Source of the DNA: Hyposmocoma kahamanoa
Taxonomy: Eukaryota > Arthropoda > Insecta > Lepidoptera > Cosmopterigidae
DNA: 64,000 bases
NCBI RefSeq assembly: GCF_003589595.1
Contig: NW_020654080.1
Span: forward strand, 1,657,089-1,721,088
Direction: 5' to 3'
The notes beneath the pieces are model-generated. The model searched no databases. It saw only the letters and a program-made list of their open reading frames with translations, and had not been told where the DNA came from. Each line of letters starts with the position of its first letter. The first letter of the stretch is position 1. A program made the position numbers and the translations under genes. This document shows, piece after piece, positions 20,811 through 33,151 of this stretch.

Positions 20811-21059
20811 AGATTAGAAGCATTTATTTAAGACCTGATATTGGGTTTCAACAAGGTTCATTTTGCCGTTAATCTTTGTAAGAAGACTGTAGAGTAAGGC
20901 GACTTGTTTTTAATTTTATTTATTTATTGACCACAACACATAACGGTACAAAAGGTGGACATAATTCATTCTCTACTAGTAAATTTTTGAGGAAAACGAA
21001 TTTCACGAACGCATTTTTGCCACTATAGGAGTTATTACTGACATAAAGATTGAACAGTC
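20811..21059. other. unique spacer
   Basis: Nothing recognised. Confidence 0.5.
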
Positions 21060-21660
21060 CCACGTCTTTCTAAATTAGTTTTGATTATAACGACCGTCTT
21101 TACAGGCGCTTAGGGTATGCGAGAAGGGCACCATAATACCTGTGTGGGCACGGGAACCTTCAAAGTTATAATTCTGGCCTCAAATCAATCAGTGTACAGG
21201 GTTGTCACAGACCGTTGTTACTGACTTCATCCGGTTCTCAAAAGACAACTGCGTCGGGTGAGCCGCCTCGGGTGCACGTACAGCACCCTCACTATTTTCC
21301 AGATAGGTACCGGAGACAACTAACGGCGAATGAACGGCGTCTCTCCAGTTTCCAAATTCCTACGCGGGACCGGAAGATGTCTAGCTAGATGATGAGCTGG
21401 GTTAGTGCCGGAGATGCCAAGTAGCAGTGTCCTGCGACAATGTCCGGACATAGCCATCTACCGGGGCAGGCGAACGTGTTCGTCCCTGCAGCTAACCACA
21501 AACCCCGGCGAGTCCATATCCAAGTAAGATCCGCCAGAGACGCCCGTGAAGACGTATAACTAGCGGAAGGCTTGGCTCGGAAGCCCGTCGTACTTGTCTT
21601 GCTGTCAAGCCCGTAGTCAGTAGATAGGGACAATATAATATAAAGATGGAACAAACATAA
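21060..21660. other. GC-rich block of unknown identity
   Basis: Clearly richer in G+C and CpG than its surroundings. The minus strand holds an 89-codon frame (21385-21654) without family motifs. The block could be the GC-rich end of an unrecognised retroelement, since it sits between SINE and LINE pieces, or host sequence. I cannot decide. Confidence 0.3.
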
Positions 21661-21684
21661 ACAGTATCATTAACTCATTGATAC

Positions 21685-21870
21685 GTCCCAGTGTTGGAGA
21701 CAGGTCTCCTTTTTTTCCGAGGGTTGTGAATCTCCTTCCACGTGCAAGTTTCATTATGATGTTTTCCTTCGCCGAAAAGCTGATGAAATTCAAATTAAAT
21801 TTTGCACATAAATTCTGAGAAACTTACAGGTGCGAGTCTGGATTCGAACCCACGGCGGTCTAAATATCCA
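21685..21870 (-). mobile_element. tRNA-derived SINE, family D
   Basis: Minus strand: CGTGGGTTCGAATCCAGAC (B box), TCAGAATTTATGTGC, CATCAGCTTTTCGGCGAAGG, AAAACATCATAATGAAAC, then AGGAGACCTGTCTCC and CACTGGGACG. The order of the blocks matches 57526-57720 and the pieces at 7113-7215. The block AAAACATCxxxATGAAAC is typical of tRNA-derived lepidopteran SINEs. Confidence 0.7.
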
Positions 21871-21879
21871 AAATGTAAA

Positions 21880-22215
21880 TCATCTTTATTTTATAGGTGA
21901 GAAAATTACACTTGAAATATTCATATTAAATAAACTCTACTAATCATTCGTAATGCAGAATCCACTAAGAAGAATGAGCAAAAAGCTCTAGGGGTTGCTC
22001 TTTCTTAACAAACATTTACAATATATACATTTCAAGAATATCTGAAGGAGCTGAACGGGTCACTACTACGGATTTTCGACAAAAGTTTTTACATATAACA
22101 TTTGTAAAATTTTTATTTCACTATAGTTTTATAACTCGTAAATATCAAATTCCGGTGTCTTATTATAGAAGCGTATACATTGCCCCTTAAATGAATTAGT
22201 AACTATGGATCTATG
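21880..22215 (-). mobile_element. CR1-like LINE 3' end
   Basis: AGAAGCGTATACATTGCCCC, CTCTAGGGGTTGCTCTTTC and TCATTCGTAATGCAGAATCC are shared with 40530-41105 (-) and 46475-47210 (+). The coding part is present only as the last ~40 codons and is frameshifted. Confidence 0.75.
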
Positions 22216-22835
22216 TCGTTGACTGTACCGGAATGCTGAATTATACCTGACATAGTACGATGCCGTGAGTTAGTGTGTTGTGTATTAAATATTTATTATC
22301 ATACAACTTATGAGATACGTATGGGGCTTAAGTCGACTTAGCTTCACTATGGGCTAAATAATTATCGGATGGAGTGAATAATAGGTATCATGGAAGCCAT
22401 CGGCTTACTGCGTGAGGCGTTTGATGCTGGCTGGAGATGTACACCTAGTTAATTACAATAAGCTGTGCTTTATGTACTGTAGCGCTTCAGGGATGTTCGC
22501 AGAGGCGCGGGTGCACTTGTTTGGTGCGGAGGATGCGGCCCAGCGCCAACAGCATCTTGACCATGACAGATGGCAGGCCTGATTGCACTTACGTAAACCA
22601 CTGTAGTATGGTACACTTAAACAAAAAGCTATTATGTACCATGAATGTTGTTAATCGTAATTTAATTTTGATTACTTGAATTAATTTTATATATTTGGAC
22701 GTTATTTAAAATTTCATTAACGTAACTTCAAACATAATGAATATAACATAATTAGTAATGTGATGTAATTGTATGTTTTAGTATAATTATGGATTATGTT
22801 GTCTGATATTGAATAAATGAATTTTTAGCAATGTG
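22216..22835. other. possible LINE 3' UTR
   Basis: GGCCCAGCGCCAACAGC, GACCATGACAGATGGCAGG and a final TTGAATAAATGAATTTTTAG look like a LINE untranslated end on the plus strand. No coding motif supports this. Confidence 0.3.
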
Positions 22836-23878
22836 CACCAAGGGTTTCAAACGGGCCCAAAGTTTTCTGACCGTCTAGTATAGCATTGTCCGCAGTATTT
22901 TATAGTATGCTTGTGTCATCTGATCTCCCTGCTTTAAAACAAATTAGCTCTCTCTACAAGGCGCAACCCCCGAATACCAAACAAGATGTTTTATACAGGA
23001 ATAATTCTTCCTTTTACAACTCCCTTGACGTGTCGGCATTATAATGAGATATTTATGAAAACCATCGATTTGGACATCTTTGATCCAAGATCCTGAGTAT
23101 TTAAACGAGTAGTAAAACAACTTGCACTTGTATAGATTTTCAGCGACGTTTTAATATTAAGTAAATAAGTAACTTATCAGCAAATTTAACAGTAATTCTT
23201 TCTTGTTACTTTAGAATGATGTGTCAACATAAGCAGGGTTACAATCTAGTACAGAACTTTGTTACATCATATTTAATTTGTATCGACGTAAATTGATTGT
23301 TATCTGTTTTGTTGTCCATATAATAAATAAATGAATAAATAAGGTAACATAGTTAATCCACATCTTAAAATAAAAATATTGTAAGTAATTAACCTTTATT
23401 TTCATAAGGGTTAACTTTCAAAGTTTTGAGTAATGAAACAATGGTTCAAACGGTGTACATTCTCATATGGACACATTTCTAAGCTCAGCGGTGACATAAA
23501 CGTCGCTACGTTATGACCGGCGCGCGCGCATACGAATAAACATACTGACACAACCTGATCCTGCGCATCAGATAAAAGCAGACTAAATATCTAGTTAGCA
23601 TTGGATTCTCTTCTTTGAACTGTATTTGGAATTGCTAACCTCATTTTGTTTATGCATAGGATGTTATATTTATAGGAGGTCTGTGTTCAGCGGTGTGTTA
23701 TTCGAGGACTGAGCCAGGTAGAGGTTATTGAAAGTGAAAGTTTGTCACTTGCTGAAAATTTTGCTGCATTTTTTCAGCCCTTTCAATACCTTTCTAACAG
23801 AGAATTTTTTTTTTTTATATATATAATTGGACACAACTAGAAGATGCCGAATTTACGTACCAGAATTTTGGTTGATAT
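22836..23878. other. unique spacer
   Basis: Contains a CpG-rich patch (CCGGCGCGCGCGCATACG, 23518-23535). No element or gene recognised. Confidence 0.45.
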
Positions 23879-23879
23879 G

Positions 23880-23990
23880 GTACAATACAATACAATACAA
23901 TACGATACAATACAATACAATATGCTTTATTTCTCTCAATAAGGTATAGTTACAGTGTATGAATACATTAAAAATACAATTTTTATTATT
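23880..23990 (-). mobile_element. LINE 3' end with (ATACA)n tail
   Basis: A pentanucleotide tract (23880-23922, one interruption) is followed by TGCTTTATTTCTCTC, which is the polyadenylation-like end of a LINE on the minus strand. Confidence 0.55.
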
Positions 23991-24069
23991 AATTTCTAAA
24001 AACATGGTAATATTAATAATTGTTTTTTCTTAGTATACTACTATAGTAGACTTATTCCCCGAAAACGAA

Positions 24070-24303
24070 TTTTTTTTATGATACTAAGTGACGGAATGAA
24101 CAAGTCGTGCGTCTGGTGGAAAGCGACACGCCTGTCTATAGCAATACCAGTGGCACGAGGGAAACCGCCACCCTGAGACATAAGTTGACAAGCCCCATGT
24201 GTCTGAAATTTCACCAGCACCCTGACATTACTGCTTGGCTGCAGAAATAGGTAAGGTGGCAGTACTTCCCTGGACGAACAGTTACACAAGGTGCACAACT
24301 GCT
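24070..24303 (-). repeat. Repeat A with internal deletions
   Basis: The T-run/ATGATACTAAGTGACGG end is present. The CAGTTGCAGTG...GCAAAGATC section is scrambled, and the hairpin's left arm is missing (CCTGACATTACTGC). A LINE tail starts directly after it. Confidence 0.8.
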
Positions 24304-24418
24304 CTAGGTCTTTTAAGACGAGAGTAAATAGGCATTATTTAGATGTGCATGCTACATCGTCGACCTCATTGTCACTTTCTAACGGGTGAGATGCAGGTCA
24401 AATGCGCACTTATTTCTT
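24304..24418 (+). mobile_element. CR1/Jockey-like LINE 3' UTR
   Basis: GGTCTTTTAAGACGAGAGTAA then ATAGGCATTATTTAGATGTG and AACGGGTGAGATGCAGGTCA. The same blocks follow the coding region at 37340-37440 and are found inverted at 47430-47500 and 62885-62950. Confidence 0.6.
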
Positions 24419-25166
24419 TTATAAATAAAAAAGTATATCTTATATAACTTTACGACATATTAAGTGTAGGTATTGAATATCGTGATGTGTTACTATCATG
24501 ATATTAAATTATTTTTGTAAAACTACTACAACTAGTTTGTTATAATTATTAATACAAAGATCGAACATTAAGAAAACTTCGTTCAGCTGAATTTGAACCA
24601 GAGCCTTCGGCATACCGTGTCATCAGCTTTCTCAACTGAGCTACGGAACGAACCAGCAGAGTTTAAAATTTTTCTATGTGCTGATTGCAGATCTTGGATT
24701 TTGGTTTTTAACGATTTTTTTCCGTACTATCATGAGAAATCTATGAAAGTTTGTTTTCACACAGCCAGGTACATTTACAGTTGTTAAGATATGTCGTTGT
24801 ACACAGCATGACATTTACAACATTACGACAGTAGCATCGCACGTCTTCGTACGGACTCCCAATCTAGAACGAGTATGAAAATTAGATCTGACAATGTAAG
24901 TGTCTTGTCACTTCATCTCAAGTTTCTTATACTAACGCTACGTGTAAAGTTACATTACCGTTTCCTCGTTCACATAAAGACTATTGAATTAATTCCAGTT
25001 TGAGTAAACAAACACATTGCAGCATTGACAGGTTTACTTAGAACCAGTGATGATGAGATGAGATTTTTTGTTTTTGCTTAGAACAAAACATTTTATTTCA
25101 TAATTATCAATACCACAATATGAATTGGTCGACCAAAAATTTCTCGATATTTTCATCACTGGTTAC
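24419..25166. other. unique AT-rich spacer
   Basis: No recognisable element. Confidence 0.5.
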
Positions 25167-25295
25167 AAGAGAGGTCACGGGAGAATATTTGTACGGCCTG
25201 CATTTATTTCTCGAGTGTAATTTGTGGTGGTCTATGTGTGTGTCCATGAGAGCCGCGATACAGGGTTTCCGTAGTGCGGGGCTATGAGTGTGTAA
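25167..25295 (+). mobile_element. SINE family B, 3' part
   Basis: GGGAGAATATTTGTACGGCC, TTTCTCGAGTGTAATTTGTGG, then AGGGTTTCCGTAGTGCGGGG. The tRNA-like head is gone. Confidence 0.8.
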
Positions 25296-25632
25296 CACAT
25301 TTTTTCCGTAGATCCACTAAATACAAAACAAAAACCAAATTTATCTTCTCTCCTTGGTATCTTTCACCATTATTGTACAAAATGTCACTTTGACATTGTA
25401 GTTTAAAAATATTTAGTAAATTAATTGAAATTCTTAAGTGTTGGTGTAATCTATTATTTAATCCATTCACATATATATTACCTGTTGGTGAACGATTTTT
25501 CTATAAAATCAATATCGTGAATGGGTACCCTTTAGTTTGACATATTTTTGTGCGCGGTATTATTTAGATTCGGCTGGATTCAATCCAGCACCCTCAGGCA
25601 ATCCGTGCCAGATACTCTGTCAATTAAGCGCT
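25296..25632. other. unique spacer
   Basis: GGATTCAATCCAGCACCCTC at 25573-25592 could be a worn B box. Otherwise nothing. Confidence 0.4.
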
Positions 25633-25633
25633 G

Positions 25634-25758
25634 CCATTTCACCACCACCCTTACCCTTCAAAACCGGAAATGACCACATTACTGCTTAGTGGCAGAAATA
25701 GGTAAGTAGGCAGTACTTCCTTGGACGAACCTTTTCACAAGGACCTCTACTGCTACTT
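25634..25758 (-). repeat. Repeat A, 5' third
   Basis: CACCCTTACCCTTCAAAACCGG through GGCAGAAATAGGTAAG to GACCTCTACTGCTACTTAA. Confidence 0.8.
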
Positions 25759-26329
25759 AAAATTCATATAATTATACAAATATATTTAACAGTATATTAA
25801 TACAGGTAGAATATTGATTTTTTTTTAATTATACTGTCATTTATTAATGGGGTGTACGAAAGAAGCCTCTCCGCACGACATGCCACCCTTTTGCAGTACG
25901 CCTGGCGCTCCCTGGGCAACAATCAGCGGTTGTGGGCAACACGATGGCATAAATTATAGTGTATGCCATCGATATGACAAGAAGGAGATTTAATTAATGT
26001 TAAACTTTTTCGGTTACTTTTTCGGTGACCCTGGAATAAGAAAGTTGATATTTGTAAAAAATTATCGTAAATTTGACGGAATGTAAGACCACTACTATAC
26101 TTCATCTATAAATACCACAGAGGTCGAATGTGCAGTGGACACTAGTCTAATTGATAGAGTAATTCCGCTGCGCAAGATCTGACACGAGATCTCATCGTGC
26201 AGGGAAACATAATAGCTGTACCTTCTAATGGTTCTAATGCTTCGTTTGGTATGGACTGTTGTATGGAAAAGTAGTTTTGCTTTGTTACATCTCGAATTTT
26301 AAAGGAAATGACGAATGCATCGTTAGGCT
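25759..26329. other. unique spacer
   Basis: Short frames without motifs; no element recognised. Confidence 0.45.
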
Positions 26330-27060
26330 ATTTGATTCTAATGTATTATTTGTTTTTGTGATAACTTACGGCACTGACACGTGGTCGCTCATTATGGACC
26401 TTATAAGAATGCTCAAGGTCACTCAAAGGGCATTAGAAAGTGAAAATGAAAAAAATGAAAGCTCGTAGTTTCATTGATAGATCGAATCAGTAAGGATATC
26501 TGCAAGGGAACCAGAGTAACCGACATAGTTCAAAGAATAGCAAAATTTAAGTAGCAGCGAGCAAGGCACATTGCTCGAAGAATAGATGGCCGATGGGGCC
26601 GAAGAGTTATCAAGCGGCTACCGATTACCGGAAGTACAGCGTGGGCAGACCACCCAAAAGGTGGACTGATGATCTGGTGAAGGCTGTGGGAATCCAGGAC
26701 AGGTCATTATTCGGGGGAGGCCTTTGTTTAGCACTGGACGTCTTTTGGCTGAAATTATGATAATAAGGATTGACTTTATAATCTTTTCACTCATCAGGTT
26801 GCTTTTGCGGTTGAAACTTACCTTAACGAGAACAGTTGCTACTACATTCGACATTTCAAATTTTTGTGATGGTACGTAACCATGACTTCACTTTGTTTTA
26901 GTGGTAATATAGTTCACTGGCGGTGAAAATCAACATCGTGATCTGAGTTTTGAAGAAGATCACAACAACTATGGCCTTAGCCCTCTCCTCAGAGAAGATC
27001 CGTGCCCAGAAGACTGACGTATAAGGGTTGATGATGACAATAATGATGATAATGGTGAAA
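26330..27060 (+). mobile_element. RTE-type LINE, ORF2 C-terminus and 3' end
   Basis: The frame at 26259-26468 ends TYGTDTWSLIMDLIRMLKV then TQRALE, the pattern of RTE ORF2 after the reverse transcriptase (TYGSETW...RRLRVTQRAME). It continues, frameshifted, as HIARRIDGRWG around 26570-26610, then a PPKRWTDDL-like block at 26650-26680. After about 170 bp of foreign or diverged DNA, AGAGAAGATCCGTGCCCAGAAG and a GGGTTGATGATGAC end (26985-27045) look like the same family's 3' terminus. Dead copy: stops, frameshifts, no upstream RT. Confidence 0.7.
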
Positions 27061-27287
27061 AACTACTGTTAAATACAATGTCACCACTTACAATCATATG
27101 CATAGCTAACGTCTGATCTTATTTGCAGAGTCTTTTTCTACATTTCGCTATGTCTTTGATTAGAGATATATTCTCTGTAGTAAAGCCATGTCAGCTTAAG
27201 CTACTATTTTCAGTGAGTGAAAAAAACAGCATATTAGATGGTATCAGAACGTTCGGCATGGCTTACTCAATTTTTGTACGTACACAT
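27061..27287. other. unique spacer
   Basis: Nothing recognised. Confidence 0.5.
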
Positions 27288-27450
27288 TAGGAAAAACCCT
27301 GCGTTGCAGGTACCATGGACATACACACAGATAACTCCAAATTACACCCAAATTCATGAGAGAAATAAATGTAGGTCATACAAATATGTCTCCCGGCCCG
27401 AGAAATGAACTCGAGACCTCAGCGTGGCAGACCAGAATGATAGCCGTTAG
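27288..27450 (-). mobile_element. SINE family B, old copy
   Basis: Minus strand: GAGGTCTCGAGTTCATTTCTC (decayed B box), GAGACATATTTGTATGACC, and AGGGTTTTTCC at the 3' end. The A-box head has decayed. Confidence 0.8.
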
Positions 27451-29286
27451 TTAAATTAAATTTGACACTATTACCAACATTTTCGTGATTTGGTGATTCC
27501 AGTAAAGACTCTATCTCACATCATATAAAAGTAGTTAGTTCCTGGATTTTTCTTAAAAGTATCATTTTAGACAATTCTTGATTCTTGGATGTCAATGACA
27601 AAAAATAAATCAATCACTCAACAGACAGGTTTGTATCTTTTTTAAAACAATGACTTTCACTTCTCGTAGATAAAAAAGGCATTGATAGATTCTGGCACAA
27701 GATTTCATTTCATACATTTCTTAAATCGCAAAAATAAAAATTATTGATGTATTGGAAAATAATAGTAAGTTGAATGAAAGCAACTTTTAAAGCAAGTATT
27801 AGCTTCTGCTGTCACAAAATCAGTCAACAGTCATAAGATCTATTAGTTACATCACACAAGTTTTATGCAGAAGAGAGAATACATTTTATCAACGAAAACA
27901 GTGGAAATATTTCTTTGTTTTGTTAGAGTAGGTCAATGTATAAATTTACATAACATTTGTCTTGTTGACAGTATAAGCTCATCCTTTTCGCGAGTGCCCA
28001 TTATGGCAGGCCGGTCTAACTTTGTCTCGGGTTACTCAGCCCTTATGACACCGGTTAAATCGATTATTTATTCGAATACTCCGCAATCGATGCCCGCTTA
28101 CCACATTACGCCCACATCGACTTGATCTTAGATCTCTCGATCTTCACAATTCACATCCCTCTTGATTTCTCTCGTTTCTATTTATAAAAACAGCTTTTAT
28201 TATCCCACTTTATTAAGTTAAACTCCAAGTTTAGATGTCACTTAAACCCATACACGTTTTTATCGATTCTAACTTACCGATAAATTGATTTCGAATCGGT
28301 AAAAATTGGTTTTGGTTTCCATTACATGGCTAAGATATGCAGTGAAAGTATTTAAACATCGATGTGTTTCGACGGACTGTCACATCAATTATGTGAAGTT
28401 AAATTTAGAGGTTGTAAATAAAACAATACACTATCAAATAAAAAATCTTTCTCGAACGGGACAATAGCGTCGATGGAAACTTGACCTGCGGCTGTCATGC
28501 TTAGAATACTGCGAAACAACTGATTTCAGTCTTAATTCAACGTGTTAAAATGCTTTAAAATGTCAAAGAATAACAAAAGATCCTAAGCACAGATTTCCAC
28601 TAGGCCTTTGACAGTGTTGACCTTGACGTGCCATAGTTCACACAGTCCCTTCACTGTGAAAATGTGGAAAAAACATCACAATGGCCGGCCCTCATGCATG
28701 TTTCTGGACAAGACAATCGATTATAATCGTTTCTATGCACTTTATTGATAATTGTCAAGCGTACATTGAATTAGGAAATCAGCGCTCTACAAGGTTACGT
28801 GTGGTGGCCGTTTCAGTTTTTGTTTGTGATGCGTCTGTGAGAAAATACGTTTTCGGCTATTTTTTATCAATTTGCGTGAATACTAATGTATGTCGTATAA
28901 AATTTACAATAATTAATATGTAATTATAAACGTGAAATCGAAGCCTTCAGGTAAATAATTATAATTTTAATGATATTTTAAAGCAAATGTTTTATTATGT
29001 GCAAAATAATTTCATTGTTGTTGTAAAAAACTTCACACAATGGTTTATGTAGATTATATAAGAATGGTCGATTTAGGTCAACAATGCCTTGTATTGTTAT
29101 AATTACTTATTATTTACACATACATATTCTAATATTCACCTCTGCATATAAATTTTTAAACCCCACTGTACTGTCACGTTTAATTTTATACGTAAGAGTC
29201 AAGAGGGGTAAAAGCAATAGATGTAAAGGCGCGGACATTATCGTATATATGTAGTGTGATGGAAAAAATCAAGACTTCACTTCCTA

Positions 29287-29584
29287 ACTACAAAGCATAT
29301 CCAAGCATTTATGTGAAAAACAAGCAAAAACAAACAAACATATCCACAATCTCTTAGCTGGAACAAGGAAGCCCATAATTGGTGTTAAATCAAACACGGC
29401 TAGACTCAACGTGAATGGAATCTGCGCATCTGCGATGACCGAGGGTTCCGCTGCGATGCTATCGGGACACCTAGCCCTCGACGAGGATGTGTTAAGAAAC
29501 CTTACACCTAAGCATGGATGTGCTAAACAACGCAATAAAAGCTTGGTAGCTTTTCAAAGTATCTTTGAGGGACACAATTTGTAG
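29287..29584 (+). other. open frame, 98 codons, no ATG near its start
   Basis: Between TAA at 29287 and TAG at 29582 the plus strand stays open. It encodes peptides such as NLLAGTRKPIIGVKSNTARL, NVNGICASAMTEGSAAMLSG and HLALDEDVLRNLTPKHG. The composition is more protein-like than the AT-rich frames around it (mixed charge, few low-complexity runs). I recognise no domain. It may be an exon, an old transposon piece, or chance. No strong splice acceptor was identified. Confidence 0.2.
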
Positions 29585-29819
29585 TCCTTTTTAATAATGA
29601 AAAGGTTTGAACTCTTCACAAGTCTACTAAGAAATATGTAAATTGTCCGATATTTTTATTCAATGTTTTCGGGATGACGAAAACGTTAATTACTTAGGAG
29701 GTTTAATTATTGTTATTTTAGAAACTTATTTCGATTTTAAACAACATGTAATGAGCAAACAGGATTTAAAAGTATCCTTCTAGTAGAGTGATAACATGGT
29801 TCATATCTGCAAAATCCCT

Positions 29820-30010
29820 GTTTTCCTAACTCGGTGCGTGTGCGCAAGGAATTTAACGCCAAATCGGCGGCGGGTAATTGCGGCCTATCCGCGCGCATTG
29901 TTCGTAAGCGGCACAAGGCTGCGCGGGCGCTGACGTGAGTGTTACGTGAGTCTTATATGCAGCACACGGTGTTGGCTGCATGTGTGCTTTGTACTGGAAC
30001 GACGTTCAGG
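29820..30010. promoter_or_regulatory. CpG-rich island, possible promoter or first exon
   Basis: A ~190-bp stretch much richer in G+C and CpG than the surrounding kilobases (for example GGCGGCGGGTAATTGCGG, GCGCGCATTGTTCG, GCTGCGCGGGCGCTGACG). On the plus strand GACGTGAGTG and TACGTGAGTC are good 5' splice-site matches, followed by TCTTATATGCAGC. This would fit an untranslated first exon. The direction is not certain. Confidence 0.3.
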
Positions 30011-32394
30011 ATAATACTTTGATCTTGTGGTAGCTGTTGAAGATAGCCAGTTAAAAAAATAATCAGGAAATAGAAGACAGAGTCTTTCTTAATTATACGT
30101 TGGAACTGACCCACTAAAGTCATTGTCATGAAAAAACTACTCGTGCTTGCATTACTTAATCCATTTCAGTTTTTCTCGTTGTCAAAGCTAATATATTTTT
30201 CATAAACGTTGTATTTATGAAAAATATATTACAAAATAGACAATTTAAAAATATCAATAGTATATAAAATTTTTATGTAACCGCATTAATGCCATAAATA
30301 GTTTTCAGTTCGCTTCGTTGAACCCTCTTGCTATTTCAATTTCAATTGTTTATTGCATATCACATTATAAATTTAAGACACTAAGGCTACCAGAAGACTA
30401 GCAACTAGTTTTGTCTAAAAATAACTTTATGTATCCGAAGGTGAAATGTTCTAGCTTCCTGGGTACAATACTCTAGGGTACATCAGTCGATGAATGTTTT
30501 TAATTTTGTTTTCTTTTCTTTTATTTCTTCTATATTAAGCAGATTCAGTGCAAACGAAATAAGTAAAAGAGTAATAATGAAAAAACTCAAGACAAAATCA
30601 ACAAAAAAGTTTTTTTTATAAGTAATTCAAGATACAACAGAACATCCATTTTACACCACAAAATATAATTGTTTATAGAGTGAATATTAAAAAGGTACAA
30701 AGATAATATCATCTCTTGATTCGCACCTTTGTTTCTTAATGCATATTTACTTACAGAACAATTAGCTGATTAATTATTATGTATAACCTTACAATAACTT
30801 TGACTTTGAATTGAATTTTTTGCTATTTTTTTTCGTATGATCTGATGAACCAGTTTTGTGAGATAGGGTACTAATTGTAGCGAAGAACCGTCAGATTAAA
30901 CGTAACCTAGACCATGAGGAAACTGATGTAAATGTTGTTAAAATAGTTAAGTAATTGCAAGTAACAATTATTTACTTCGATATGTTATTATTATTTTAAT
31001 TGTATTCTATAATAGTTTATTTGGGTTCATTATATTCTTGTTATTCTTTTGTTATTGTATTGGTTTTAAATATTTATTATCTGTTTACTTATTTGTTAAC
31101 AATATTATTATTATTACAGATCGTAGTTTTGGCTAGATTTATATAACATCAACTCAATACACACAATTACTTAAATAAACGTTAAGCGTTAAGTAAGTCA
31201 CTTCCCTTTTGTAAATGAGTTCTATTGTTCCAGACACGATTCAACGCCTTTATAATCTTTCATCAGCGTTTGAGACTGTTGAGCACTCTTTGTGCGCAAT
31301 TGTACGTTACGTCTTTATTATTTTCATATTTTTATTCTAATTAGGGTTCATTTTAAATTGTAGTGTTACGTAGTTTAAGCATTACATTATTGTTTCTTTC
31401 TTTTTTCGGTCATAATATGGTGAGGATATTACAAGGAACTGTCATGGGACTTGTTTTTTTCATAATTTCAAAGCTTTCTAAAGTTGAATGTTTCACTTCG
31501 TGTAAATCTACTTTTGTGCAGTATTTAAAATATTCTTAGCTTTACTATCTTAAATCATAATAACAATCAGATGTAAAGGATACATCTAAATTTAAACGTC
31601 AAAAAAGTTCCGTTAAATTGATTAAGACGTACGGAACCAAATCTAACAAAATCTTTTAACAAACTTGTCATTCTATCACCCTTTTACAGATGTCTTTTTC
31701 TACAGTTCTTTAAATTCCTTATCCCAGTACCATAAAGTTGAAATTCTAGTTACAGATTTCAATGAAAAGGTAATGCGGAATGAATGTAAGGATTAAATAT
31801 AATTTAAAAAGAAGCGATAATATCTTAATGTGATTACAATAAAGGGGGTTGTGTAATCTGTAACTGTCTGTCTGTTTGTGTTGCCTTTTTGACGGTTTTT
31901 TCGGTGACATTTCGCACCTTGGTGGGGCCTATTCTGAATATTTATAATAACGTGTGCGAGGTTTTTTGTGCATCAAGGGTTTCATTTTGTTGTTGACATA
32001 AGATTTCTTATTTTATTTAATAAGATTTATTAGACGATTCAGAGCCAGCGTGATGAGCTGTGGCCTAAAGCCTGATGATGATGTTAATTGTAGTCAGTAT
32101 GCAACATATTTATATTACTTTAACAATAAGGCTTAATTTGTGCAATGCTAGTCAGGTTTCATGATATATGATGAAAACTTAGTTATATTGTAGTTGATTT
32201 CTTTTCTTAACACTTAAAAAAGCTTTTTTATTTATTATTTTACCTCACAAAATAATTTGAATTTGACTGTGCTCCAATACAAAACATATTTATATAGTAA
32301 ACATTTAAAACTTTTTCTGAATAGAGTTACGAATAGCCCCTCAACGCTAAACATCTTACGGTGCGCGCGCGCAGTTTTTATCACTTCACATTAT

Positions 32395-32460
32395 GCGCGG
32401 ACACGGGCGTGATACAGATCGGATGCGGGTTCGAATCCCGCGCAGGGTCTGCGCCGTTAC
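32395..32460 (+). mobile_element. tRNA-like T-arm fragment
   Basis: GCGGGTTCGAATCCCGC (32427-32443) is a perfect 5-bp T stem with a 7-base loop. D and anticodon arms are not present upstream, so it is probably a SINE head remnant. Confidence 0.35.
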
Positions 32461-33151
32461 TCAACGGACTTTGCTTTTTGTTTCTTTATGTGATGATTGT
32501 GGATGTTAGTGATATGTTTTGTTATTTTTTCTTCTTGTGATAAATTTGAAGGTACGCTCAAGAGTCGACACTGCCTCAGCTCGAATTTAATTTTTTTACA
32601 TACTGGACTGGATTGGATTTTTTACATGATGGATTCTATTGCGCATGTCAAGCGGCAGGGACAATTTTGGGACAATACAATTAATTTTTTTTTAAAGATA
32701 ATTAAAGTCATTTGAAAAATGTGTATCGTATATTGTACATGTTCTATTTAGTTCAGTTGATAAGAAAAATAACATTGTATATGTAAAGTACATATTGAAT
32801 AAAACGGTTATTCTTGGAAAATTTCGAAGTAAGTTTGTTTTTAGGTATCGTGTTTTCACATCAGTGTGTATCATCAATTTTACTATCTATCTATATATAT
32901 TTCACTATCACTGTTATTACGGAATCAAACAATGTAATTTCGGGTAGTATAGATTCTTAAGAATTGAATTTGAACAATTTATTCTCCAGTATTACAATAC
33001 CCGAGAATTTCTCTCCACACTAATATCCATACCTGTATCCCACGATGATAAGGAAGAACGAGACTTTCGATTACATTTCAAAACAAGGTTTCTATACTCT
33101 TAGCCTACGGATACAGACCATTTACATATTCACACATATAAAATATAGAAA

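Larger units (their letters stand above)
27451..33150. other. repeat-poor interval
   Basis: About 5.7 kb without a single Repeat A or B-type SINE copy, against one every 1-2 kb elsewhere. It contains short conserved-looking CG-containing patches (28000-28130), an open frame at 29287-29584 and a CpG-rich spot at 29820-30010. A T-arm-like GCGGGTTCGAATCCCGC lies at 32427-32443. A possible LINE tail (GTTTATTGCATATCACATT, 30347-30365) is the only other mobile trace. No gene can be called. Confidence 0.55.

Noticed and set aside
24593..24787. 64-codon plus-strand frame
   Set aside because: Short, no motif, typical of chance frames here.
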